Origin: Mesorhizobium loti
GTDB lineage: Bacteria > Pseudomonadota > Alphaproteobacteria > Rhizobiales > Rhizobiaceae
Length of the DNA stretch: 64,000 bases
Direction of reading: 5' to 3'
NCBI RefSeq assembly: GCF_002858745.1
Contig: NZ_PJRO01000002.1
Span: 283,006-347,005, forward strand
Shown here: piece after piece, positions 16,106 to 23,772 of the stretch
Position numbering within the stretch: position 1 is the stretch's first letter
Layout: each line of letters opens with the position of its first letter
Made by a program: the position numbers and the translations under genes
Notes under the pieces: model-generated
Databases searched by the model: none
Told to the model about the DNA's origin: nothing
Seen by the model: only the letters and a program-made list of their open reading frames with translations

Positions 16106-17788
16106 ATGCAGTACCTACCAAATACCGAAAAAAATATTTTGTATATATGTATTATTATTATTGTGTACTTCTTTTGCTATGGCCCATTCGCTCTTGTAAC
16201 TGTCCCGTTCTGGGACGATTGGGTCTTGACGTTGCACAACCCCGACAGCCTGTGGCAGTTGTTCGGCGAGATCGGCAGGCGGGACCAGTACTTCATGATG
16301 GCCCCCTTTGCTATTTTGGGGTCTCCAATCCTATGGGCAATTACGAATTTCATTTGTTGGGGCGTGGTCGCTTTGTGTGTCTATGCCATTCTGGCCAACA
16401 TCGGATGGGCGTCTGGAGATGCGTTCTGGGCGGCGATACTAACGGCCGCTATCCCACTGAACCAGGCTCGGTTCGCCCTCGCCGTTTTGCCGTATTCGAT
16501 CAGCGCCGCGCTTTTTGCGGTCGCCATATTGTTGCTGGTCTTGTCCATCAATTATCGGAATGTCTGGCTCAGAGTGGTTGCAGCGGCGCTGCTTACTCTG
16601 TCGTTCACAACAAATTCGTTCCTGGCCATGGCGCCGCTGCCACTCCTTGCAATCTTCCTTGCTTTACGTCGTCGCGATCAGCAAAACAGGTTCTGGCCGG
16701 CGATGAGGGGAATGCTCAGCCATCTAGAATTGTTCGCTCTCCCGGTTATCTATTGGGTATCCAAGGTGCTCCTCCAGCCGGTTTACGGCAGATATTCCGA
16801 CTACAATCAATTCCGCATCGGACCGCTCGAGGGGCTAACGAAAAGTGTTTCGATACTTGTTGGCCAACTCCCGGACTGGTCGGTTTTTTTTCCAACACGA
16901 GGCCACCTAGTCGAGGGTGGCATGATTGCGCTCGTCTGCGTCGCGGTGCTGTCGGTGTTGACACGAGCGAGACGTGTCGACGTTCGAACGAAAAAGTTAA
17001 CCACGCTGTCCGCTTGGTCGCATGTGGCAGGACTTGGCGTCTTCGTGATCCTGGCTGTGTTTCCCTATGTCATGGTAGGTCACAGTCCTTCTTTCGAAGG
17101 GCTTTGGGAAACCCGTCACCAGACGACGCTCTCGGTAATCCTGGGAATTTTCGTATTCGCAACGCTTCGTGCGGCGCTGCCTAGTCGGCTAGTGCCGACT
17201 TCATGTGTTATCGTTCTATATTGTTTCACGGCGATAGACGTCTCTGTGTCCCGGCAATTGATGGCTGACATATATGATAGCAACGCCATCATGCATGCGC
17301 CGCGGGTTGTCGAAATTCCCAAAAACACCTTAGTTGCTGTCTTTGAAGACAATCGGTCCTATCGAATGATGAGGCGGCAGTTTCGCTTCTACGAACTCAG
17401 CAGCATGCTGAGCGCTCACGCATCCGAGCGGACCATCATGGCAATGTCAAATCGTGACGTTACGGACCCTGCCACAGGCACCTTCGCGGCACCTGGAAGC
17501 GATGGTCTTCCGGCAGCCATTGCTAAACTATGCGCGTTGTGGGTGCGGTATCCCGAGTACGGGTTTGGCGACATCGCAGCGAACGGAAAATTTGCCGAAC
17601 TTCGGCTCACGCCAAAATCGGACCCTCCTACATTTCTAGAGGGCCTAGGCCGTTCATTCGACTTTGTTTTCAATTATCAGGAAACGATCGACCACGCGGC
17701 TGAAAATCTCGATGTAGCGGTGACAATCCGTACGGTCGGCGGCTTGCATTGTGCAAAACCCGTTTCCACTCCTCCCCAAACTCGATGA
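16106..17788 (+). CDS. Polytopic membrane protein of unknown family, GT-C-like
   Basis: The 560-residue protein begins with a strongly hydrophobic helix and continues with about ten more, ending in a ~190-residue soluble domain after SVSRQLMADIYDSNAI. The first periplasmic loop holds VPFWDDWVLTL, resembling the acidic motif of GT-C glycosyltransferases in that loop. The C-terminal domain shows no motif I know. The gene is noticeably AT-richer than its neighbours, most of all in its first 60 bases, and has a weak ribosome binding site. It is divergent from the CDP-sugar operon inside the same island, so a role in glycosylating surface polysaccharide is plausible but unproven. Confidence 0.65.
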   Translation: MQYLPNTEKNILYICIIIIVYFFCYGPFALVTVPFWDDWVLTLHNPDSLWQLFGEIGRRDQYFMMAPFAILGSPILWAITNFICWGVVALCVYAILANIGWASGDAFWAAILTAAIPLNQARFALAVLPYSISAALFAVAILLLVLSINYRNVWLRVVAAALLTLSFTTNSFLAMAPLPLLAIFLALRRRDQQNRFWPAMRGMLSHLELFALPVIYWVSKVLLQPVYGRYSDYNQFRIGPLEGLTKSVSILVGQLPDWSVFFPTRGHLVEGGMIALVCVAVLSVLTRARRVDVRTKKLTTLSAWSHVAGLGVFVILAVFPYVMVGHSPSFEGLWETRHQTTLSVILGIFVFATLRAALPSRLVPTSCVIVLYCFTAIDVSVSRQLMADIYDSNAIMHAPRVVEIPKNTLVAVFEDNRSYRMMRRQFRFYELSSMLSAHASERTIMAMSNRDVTDPATGTFAAPGSDGLPAAIAKLCALWVRYPEYGFGDIAANGKFAELRLTPKSDPPTFLEGLGRSFDFVFNYQETIDHAAENLDVAVTIRTVGGLHCAKPVSTPPQTR

Positions 17789-17934
17789 GCTACATGATTA
17801 TCGAGGTGACCAAGAGTACGACACTGCGGTTTCGATATTGAAGTGTCTGCGTTTTACAACCGGAGACCGACGTTGGACTTCTAAGGGCGCAGACGATCCA
17901 GGCTGCGACCGGAGCAAAACCTGTTATCCGCGTC

Positions 17935-18150
17935 CGTTGCGTCTTGTCAAAGGCATTCGGCAAGACGAATTAGCGGGAATGCGCGTATGTAGGAAATCTT
18001 GAACGCGCAACCGGAAATCCAACAGTTCCAACGATTGAGAAGCTTGTAAATGCGTTTGGCTACGAAGTTGGCGAGTTTTTTGTAAAGCCACCGCATAATG
18101 CGAAAGTGCTGAAGCGGTCTTCGCGTGGTCGAAAACGAATCACGAGATGG
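17935..18150 (+). pseudogene. XRE-family helix-turn-helix regulator remnant
   Basis: Two frames together give a broken Cro/C1-type helix-turn-helix. LRLVKGIRQDELAG (about 17938-17976) is helix 1-2 of the domain. From 17986, in another frame, YVGNLERATGNPTVPTIEKL continues with VNAFGYEVGEFFV, the standard recognition helix and last helices. A frameshift and the loss of about six residues separate the parts, so the gene is dead. It sits ~100 bases from the tRNA-Glu 3' end, at the island's right edge. Confidence 0.6.
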
Positions 18151-18259
18151 GCGCATCCACCAATCAAACTAAAGTGGCGAGTTTGGGCTCGCCGCAATGG
18201 CCACGATTCTAACACCCCCGTCCATCCCCGTAGATTGGACGCAGGTCGGAAGCGCATCT

Positions 18260-18317
18260 CTAAGATGCTTGAAAAACTGGTACGCCCAAGGGGAATCGAA
18301 CCCCTGTTACCGCCGTG
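18260..18317 (-). repeat. Intact tRNA-proximal copy of the island direct repeat (candidate attachment site)
   Basis: This covers the anticodon-to-CCA part of tRNA-Glu plus 18 bases beyond it. It matches 6640-6697 at 48 of 58 positions by eye. The identical 17-base core is at 18274-18290. Island integrases of the tyrosine family commonly use exactly this part of a tRNA gene. Confidence 0.65.
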
Positions 18318-18352
18318 AAAGGGCGGTGTCCTGACCGCTAGACGATGGGCGC
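18278..18352 (-). tRNA. tRNA-Glu (anticodon TTC)
   Basis: The minus strand reads as a complete 75-base tRNA. The acceptor stem is GCGCCCA/TGGGCGT, the anticodon stem CCGCC/GGCGG with loop CTTTCAC gives anticodon TTC, the T arm contains GGTTCGATTCC, and CCA is encoded. The CCA end faces the polysaccharide island. The 3' half is duplicated at 6640-6697, so this gene is probably the integration target that was restored on insertion. Confidence 0.95.
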
Positions 18353-18665
18353 AGCCAAGGCGGCTTATAGTGGCGTTGCGTGCGGCGGGCAACCCGTCAA
18401 AATCGGGTTTTCTGCATTTTTTTCCAACCTTTGCGAAGAAGGCCGGACGGGGCGGGATTCCTCCGGATTCGATAGCTCAACTCGTATGGAGGGCCACGGT
18501 ATCGAACTGGCGCAGCAAAGGTGAGGTCGCTGGCATGGTTGGCGCCGCATTGTTGCCGCCTTGTCCTATGCATCGGGGCGCGATCTTTTTTGAATGATCG
18601 TGGATCCGCCATCGCCACGGGTGTGAGCGGCGATGATCGCTGAAACAGCCAGGTGAGTACAGCCT
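18353..18665. other. Gene-free stretch after tRNA-Glu
   Basis: About 310 bases hold no convincing coding frame. The part nearest the tRNA should contain the tRNA-Glu promoter, but no clear -35/-10 pair was picked out by eye. Confidence 0.5.
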
Positions 18666-19406
18666 ATGTCCTTGTTTTCACAAATAATCGTTGATTTCTG
18701 GAAAACCCCTTTCGCGAATGGCGATGTCCTCCATGACGACGATACCTTCCTGCTCGTCACCAATCCGGCTCTCGAGGAAGATGAGCGGGTGACGGTGCTC
18801 GAAACAGCGGACGGCAAAGTTCTGGCCGCGCTGACACCGTCGCTGGCCTGCAAAGTTGGCCTCGATCGAAGGCAGCAACTCTCCGAGCAGGTTTTCCACC
18901 GGAAGCTGGATGAAGCAGGGATCAGCCTGCATGGTGCCGACTATCTTTTCTACTTCGGCGAATCGGAGCGGGCTGCACTCGCGCAAGAAGGCGTGGATGC
19001 CGCTCGGCAATTGTCGGAACGGGACGGGGCCGCCTTCTCCACCTTTGAGGCCGCAGCCTCCGAACAGGACCTCGATGACGCCTTTGTCGAACTCGATCAT
19101 TGGGCGGTGTTCGGCTCCTTTGAGCGGGGGCGACTGGTTAGTGCCGCCAGCGCCTATCCCTGGTGCGCTTATGGCTGGAGCGATGCACGGCTCGGAGATA
19201 TCGGTGTGTTGACGCTAGCGGAATTCCGCGGGCGGGGGCATGCCCGCAAGGCGGTGCGTGCGCTTGCCAGATACACCTATGAACAGGGCTACCATCCGCA
19301 ATACCGCTGCCAGACCGACAACACGGCCTCCGTCGCGCTCGCCAACGCTGCTGGCCTGACGCTGTTCGGCAAATGGCAGATGGTTTCTCCCGACAGCGCG
19401 GCCTGA
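18666..19406 (+). CDS. GNAT-family N-acetyltransferase
   Basis: The 246-residue protein ends with a GNAT core. Strand 4 runs into the acetyl-CoA loop at LGDIGVLTLAEFRGRGHARK, followed by AVRALARYTYEQGYHPQYRC and the final TDNTASVALANAAGLTLFGK, all classical. The N-terminal half is probably a divergent second GNAT-like domain. The acceptor substrate is unknown. It is followed after ~50 bases by a gene of unknown function on the same strand. Confidence 0.8.
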   Translation: MSLFSQIIVDFWKTPFANGDVLHDDDTFLLVTNPALEEDERVTVLETADGKVLAALTPSLACKVGLDRRQQLSEQVFHRKLDEAGISLHGADYLFYFGESERAALAQEGVDAARQLSERDGAAFSTFEAAASEQDLDDAFVELDHWAVFGSFERGRLVSAASAYPWCAYGWSDARLGDIGVLTLAEFRGRGHARKAVRALARYTYEQGYHPQYRCQTDNTASVALANAAGLTLFGKWQMVSPDSAA

Positions 19407-19454
19407 GCGATTCGTTGCGAGCATGTTATCCTCTCTGACCAGGGAGAGGGTCAC

Positions 19455-19865
19455 ATGGCGTTCGCGATCAAAGCCGAGATTGCCGATCCGCGAGCGGAGC
19501 ATTTTTCGTTCATTGCCCAGAAGACGATGTACGGTGGCAAGAACATCGCCATCGGTGACACCATCTTCCTGTTCGCGAGCGAGAACGACGGCGGACGCGG
19601 CCTCGTTGCGCGCGGCATCGTGCTTTCCGCTGAAGAGGTCGGAAGGCAACCGGACATCGAGCGGCAGACGCCACGCGTCAGCATAACGGTCAGGCGTACC
19701 GCGTTCGCCCGGCGACCACTTGGCCGCAACGAACTGAGGCATCTAACCGACTGGCAGGATGGCCGGCCCGGTACCGAGCTCAATTTCAAGTTCTACCGGC
19801 AGGCGACGAACAAGATCGTCGGCATTTCCGATGACGCGTCGACATTCCTGAAAGGCTTTTTCTAG
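19455..19865 (+). CDS. Small conserved-looking protein, possible PUA/EVE-like fold
   Basis: The 136-residue soluble protein contains short beta-rich phrases such as IAIGDTIFLFASENDGGRGL and VARGIVLSAEEV. These resemble the beta-barrel of EVE or ASCH domains, which bind modified bases or RNA. That match is only impressionistic. The start ATG is preceded by GGGAGAGGG, a strong ribosome binding site that is also the right arm of a CCTCTC/GAGAGG inverted repeat, so folding of the leader might limit translation. No neighbour clarifies the role. Confidence 0.7.
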   Translation: MAFAIKAEIADPRAEHFSFIAQKTMYGGKNIAIGDTIFLFASENDGGRGLVARGIVLSAEEVGRQPDIERQTPRVSITVRRTAFARRPLGRNELRHLTDWQDGRPGTELNFKFYRQATNKIVGISDDASTFLKGFF

Positions 19866-19886
19866 ATGATCTGGGGGGCTGGTGAA

Positions 19887-21155
19887 CTAACCGCGGCGGC
19901 GGCAGCGCCAGTTCCAGTCGCGCTCGGGGCCGACGTCGACATGCACGGATTCGGTGTGGCAATAGGTGCCGACGCCGCCGCGTCCGGGCAACGACCGTAC
20001 ATAGGTGGCCAGATCCCACTTGCTGACGCCTTGAATCTGGATGTCGGCAGCGGCGCAATACATGTGCAGTGAGTTCTTGGCGCCGCGCGCACGCACGTTG
20101 CGGGCCTGATCGCGGTAACCGGAGGTCACGATCATCTTCTTGCCATAGTGGCCTTCGATCTGCTTCAGCACGCGCACCAGCGAAGGCTTCAAGCAAGCAA
20201 CGTCAACACTTTCGGTCTGTTTCAAGAGGCCGTTGGGCGCAAGACGCGCCATGCCGGCTGCCGAGGCGACCTGATAGGCACCGCCCTCGTCGTCCTCGTT
20301 CAGGTCGACGTCGCTGTCGTCATAGGTGCCAGACCGGCGCGTGATTTCGAACAGCGCAGTCTTGCGCACGCCAGGCAGGTTGTTGAAAGCGGATGAGCTG
20401 TCCACGGAAGCCAACATTGCCTGCTTCTGGCCGGCTTCGGCCGAAGCCAGCGTGATAATCGGCTTGGCAGGCTTGTCTTCGGGAATGATCGCCTGCTTGG
20501 CCTCGGCCTGCTCTGTGGGCACGATCGGCTTCGGCTTCTCCGCAGCCGACGCTGCCTTGGCCGGTGAGGCTCCGAACAGCGAGGCAAGGAAGCCCTTCTT
20601 TTCCGGTTTGGCCGGTGCCGCCGGCATCTCGCCGGCGGTCACGTAGACCGGATTGTTCATTTCCGGAGTGGTTGCGACGGCCGGTTCAGCGGCGCGCTGG
20701 TTGACCGCCCCTTGTTGCGGCAGGACGGCGGTGGTGCCGGCGGCAACCTGTTGTGCTGCAGCAGCCGTCTGCTCTGGGGTTTGTTCGGGCGCGACAAGCT
20801 GTTGCGGTGTGTTGCCTGCGATGGCCTGCGCATCGGCTGGTGCCGTCAACGGAAAGGCCGCCGTGCCGGGTTTGGCGGTCGGCAGATAGGCGATCTGCTC
20901 GGGTAGGGCGGTGTCGCCCTCGGCGGTCATCAGCGTTTGCGGCGCCGTCGCCGCCGCGATGGCCGAACCAGTGGTGTTGGCCGTGCCTGCGGTCAGATTG
21001 GTTTCAGCCTGGGGGCCAGTATAGTTTGCATTTGCGACACCAAGATCAGGCGCGCCGGTCGAGGTGCAGGAAGCCAAAAGCAACGCGCAGAACGCCGCCA
21101 CGATGGCGCGGCGTTCTCCATTCGCGAAGCGCGAGCTGCTTGCCCTCAAATCCAA
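19887..21155 (-). CDS. Lipoprotein with C-terminal M15/DUF882-type peptidase domain
   Basis: The 422-residue protein starts with a lipoprotein signal (RRAIVAAFCALLLASCTS, lipobox LLAS-C). It continues through a long low-complexity Ala/Pro/Gln region (about residues 40-250) and ends in a domain of the YcbK/M15 type. Zinc ligands expected for this fold are visible in NSLHMYCAAADIQIQG (H and D) and ESVHVDVGPERDW (H). It probably cleaves or binds peptidoglycan in the periplasm. The only reasonable starts are TTG codons: TTG 21155 or TTG 21149. A GAGGGGG Shine-Dalgarno sits just upstream, and its spacing fits 21149 better. Confidence 0.8.
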   Translation of the reverse strand: MDLRASSSRFANGERRAIVAAFCALLLASCTSTGAPDLGVANANYTGPQAETNLTAGTANTTGSAIAAATAPQTLMTAEGDTALPEQIAYLPTAKPGTAAFPLTAPADAQAIAGNTPQQLVAPEQTPEQTAAAAQQVAAGTTAVLPQQGAVNQRAAEPAVATTPEMNNPVYVTAGEMPAAPAKPEKKGFLASLFGASPAKAASAAEKPKPIVPTEQAEAKQAIIPEDKPAKPIITLASAEAGQKQAMLASVDSSSAFNNLPGVRKTALFEITRRSGTYDDSDVDLNEDDEGGAYQVASAAGMARLAPNGLLKQTESVDVACLKPSLVRVLKQIEGHYGKKMIVTSGYRDQARNVRARGAKNSLHMYCAAADIQIQGVSKWDLATYVRSLPGRGGVGTYCHTESVHVDVGPERDWNWRCRRRG

Positions 21156-21368
21156 ATTCCCCCTCGCTAACCGATCCGAACCGTCATCTCAGGCACCTGA
21201 GTGCCGCCGAGTGATCGAGTTTCCGCAATCGGAAACGAGACCTGTGGCAAATCAGCAAGCTTCCTTATGAAATCGTCCGAGCCTGCGTGATTTGCGTCAA
21301 ATTGATGATTGACGCGACCATTTCGCCCGCTTTGGCGAACAGGTCAACTCACCGCATATTACAGATTG

Positions 21369-23201
21369 TTACACTCGCACCTTCACATAGTCGCCGGGAG
21401 CATCACCCAGCGTTTCCATGGCCTTGCCCGGAATCCGTGCGGGCACGCGTGCGCCATCCTTCGCCTCGATCCAGCGTTGCCAGTGCGGCCACCAGGAGCC
21501 AGGGTTCTCGGTGGCCGCGGCGATCCAATCCTCGAATCGTCCAACCGGCTTGCCGCCGGTCCAATGCTGGTATTTGCCGAGTGCGGGTGGATTGACGACG
21601 CCGGCGATATGGCCGGAACCCGCCATCACATAGTCGACTTCGCCGCCGAAATACTGGCAGCCAAGGAAGACCGAGCGGGCCGGCGCGATATGATCTTCCT
21701 TGGAGGCCAGATTGTAGACAGGAATTGTGATGTCGGAGAGCGAAACTGTTCGCCCGGCAAGCTCCATCTGGCCGCGCGAGAGATTGTTCTCGAGATAACA
21801 ATTGCGCAGGTAGAAGGAATGATTGGCAGCCGCCATGCGGGTGGAATCGGCGTTCCAGTAGAGCAGGTCGAAGGGAAGCGGCTCCTTGCCGCGCATGTAA
21901 TTGTTGACGACATAGGGCCAAATCAGATCGCCCGAGCGAAGCATGTTGAAGGCAGTCGCCATCTTGGTGCCGTCGAGGAAGCCTTTGCCGCGCATGGCGA
22001 TTTCGAGAGCGGCGATCTGCTCTTCGTCGACGAAGACCTTGAGGTCTCCGGCATAGGTGAAGTCGACCTGCGTGGTGAAGAAGGTGACCGATTTGACACG
22101 GTCGTCACCTTCCTGCGCCAGGAGCGCAAGTGCGGCCGCCAGCAGTGTGCCGCCGACGCAATAGCCGATGGTGTTGACGCCGCGTTCGCCGGTCGCCCGC
22201 TCGACGACATCGAGGCCATATTGCAGCCCCTCGCGGATATAGGCTTCCCAATTCTTGGTGCCGTGGCGTTCGTCCGGATTGATCCAGGAAATGACGAAGA
22301 CGGTGTGCCCCTGTTCCACCGCCCAGCGGATGAAGGATTTTTCCGGGTTGAGATCGAGGATGTAGAACTTGTTGATCCAGGGTGGGCAGATCAGCAGTGG
22401 CCGCTTCAGCACGGTCTCGGTTGCCGGGCTGTACTGGATGATCTCGGCAACGTCGGAACGGCCGACCACCTTGCCGGGGGTGACGGCGATGTTGCGGCCG
22501 ATCTCGAATTTCGAATAATCGGCCTGGCGCAATTTCAGGTCGCCTTTCCCGGCGGCGATGTCCTCGGCGAACATCTTCATGCCGCGCACCAGGTTCTCGC
22601 CATGCGACGAGACGGTTTCGCGGAACAGTTCCGGATTGGTGAGGATGAAATTGGACGGCGAAATCGCGTTCGACACTTGCTTCACATAGAAGCCGGCCTT
22701 GTGGCGCGTGTGCTCGTCAAGCCCTTCGGCATGTTCGACCAGATCGGCCGCCCAGCGCGAGGTGACCAGGTACGCCTGTTTCAGGAAATCGAAGAAAGCG
22801 TTCTTGCCCCATTCCGGGTCCTGGAAACGCTTGTCACCGCGCTCGGGCTTGACGCCATTGGCCTCGTCCTCGACACCGCCGATACGATGGATGGCGTTGG
22901 CCCAGACATTCATGTAGCCCGCGAACAGCCGGGTCTGCGCTTCCAGGGCACGTTTGGGGTCGGCCAGCCAATACTCGGTGAGCTTGGAGAAGGTCTTGAC
23001 CATGTCGGCCATGGGCTCGGCTACGCTGTCGCGCACCTCGCCGCGTTCGCGCGGCTCAGCCCATGCCGAAGCAGCCTTGCCTGCCTGTTCGATGACGCGT
23101 GCGAGATTGAGCGCGAAGCGTTCGGGATCTTTTACCAGATACTGCTCGACGGATGGAGCTTCCTGGGTGTCCGTCTTGCCTGCATCAGGTCTGTCGGCCA
23201 T
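21369..23201 (-). CDS. phaC: Class I poly(3-hydroxyalkanoate) synthase
   Basis: PhaC polymerises 3-hydroxybutyryl-CoA into PHB on granule surfaces. The 610-residue length matches class I enzymes. The lipase-like box is GYCVGGTLL with the nucleophilic cysteine at about residue 348. Downstream, the conserved PVYNLASKEDHIAP carries the catalytic aspartate and GSGHIAGVVNPP carries the histidine. RPLLICPPWINKFYILDL is also characteristic. Granule-associated partners (phaA, phaB, phaR) are not in the window. It is divergent from a small lipoprotein gene, with ~65 bases between its start and the upstream ORF at 23268. Confidence 0.95.
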   Translation of the reverse strand: MADRPDAGKTDTQEAPSVEQYLVKDPERFALNLARVIEQAGKAASAWAEPRERGEVRDSVAEPMADMVKTFSKLTEYWLADPKRALEAQTRLFAGYMNVWANAIHRIGGVEDEANGVKPERGDKRFQDPEWGKNAFFDFLKQAYLVTSRWAADLVEHAEGLDEHTRHKAGFYVKQVSNAISPSNFILTNPELFRETVSSHGENLVRGMKMFAEDIAAGKGDLKLRQADYSKFEIGRNIAVTPGKVVGRSDVAEIIQYSPATETVLKRPLLICPPWINKFYILDLNPEKSFIRWAVEQGHTVFVISWINPDERHGTKNWEAYIREGLQYGLDVVERATGERGVNTIGYCVGGTLLAAALALLAQEGDDRVKSVTFFTTQVDFTYAGDLKVFVDEEQIAALEIAMRGKGFLDGTKMATAFNMLRSGDLIWPYVVNNYMRGKEPLPFDLLYWNADSTRMAAANHSFYLRNCYLENNLSRGQMELAGRTVSLSDITIPVYNLASKEDHIAPARSVFLGCQYFGGEVDYVMAGSGHIAGVVNPPALGKYQHWTGGKPVGRFEDWIAAATENPGSWWPHWQRWIEAKDGARVPARIPGKAMETLGDAPGDYVKVRV

Positions 23202-23267
23202 GGTTTGCGCGGTTCCTCCCTAGCGATTTCTTGACATAGTATCATGCAAGGTCGAATAGGAGCCAAT

Positions 23268-23330
23268 ATGCTTTTGCTCTCCCACGACGGGAAAGTGAAC
23301 TTTAATGGCCATTGCGGGAAAGTAGTATGA
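23268..23330 (+). CDS. 20-codon upstream ORF coupled to the lipoprotein gene
   Basis: An ATG six bases after AGGAG opens a 20-codon frame (MLLLSHDGKVNFNGHCGKVV). Its TGA overlaps the ATG of the downstream lipoprotein (ATGA). Spacing and ribosome binding site are better than those of many real genes nearby, so it is probably translated. It may serve as a leader that delivers ribosomes to the lipoprotein start. No amino-acid bias suggesting attenuation is obvious. Function unknown. Confidence 0.4.
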   Translation: MLLLSHDGKVNFNGHCGKVV

Positions 23331-23731
23331 CGGATCGTGTTGGTCAGCTTCTGGTTGCCGCCACCGGGCGGTTGTCGCTGGCGCTCATCCTTGCCGGTGG
23401 TCTTGCCCTGGCCGGCTGCGCAAGCTCGAGCAGCGGGCCCTCTGTGGCGGTACAGTCGGGCGGCTCGGTGACCGGGCCGAAGGATACCGGCACATTCCCC
23501 AATCTGAACATCAAGCCGCAGAATGCGGCAACGCAGTTCACCGAAGACGAGAAGAACGCCAAGCTGGCGCAGTTGTCGGCAGCCAAGTCCAATGTGCAGG
23601 CGCATCCGGGCGATCCAGCCGCCGCAGCTGATGCCGTCGAGCTGGACAAGCTCAAGGCCAGCCATGCCAAGGATGCCCTGAAGCAGATCGGGGCCAAGTG
23701 CGACCCCGCCCTCGACCCGAATTGCAAATAA
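23327..23731 (+). CDS. Small outer-membrane-type lipoprotein
   Basis: The 134-residue protein has a signal peptide (LSLALILAGGLALAGC) with lipobox LAG-C, then SSSSGPSVAV and a soluble, partly helical domain ending CDPALDPNCK with two cysteines. I know it only as an uncharacterised rhizobial type of lipoprotein. ATG 23327 is chosen because GGGAAAG lies just upstream and because it overlaps the 20-codon ORF. TTG 23312 would add five residues. It precedes the aminotransferase gene by ~40 bases and could be cotranscribed with it. Confidence 0.8.
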   Translation: MTDRVGQLLVAATGRLSLALILAGGLALAGCASSSSGPSVAVQSGGSVTGPKDTGTFPNLNIKPQNAATQFTEDEKNAKLAQLSAAKSNVQAHPGDPAAAADAVELDKLKASHAKDALKQIGAKCDPALDPNCK

Positions 23732-23772
23732 GGTTATAGCGCGCCGCCAAGCGCCCCTCGATCGGAACGAAC

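Noticed and set aside
21309..23234. 641-residue plus-strand frame opposite phaC
   Set aside because: PhaC on the minus strand has its catalytic motifs. The opposite frame is rich in Gly, Arg and Asp in the way antisense frames of high-GC genes are.
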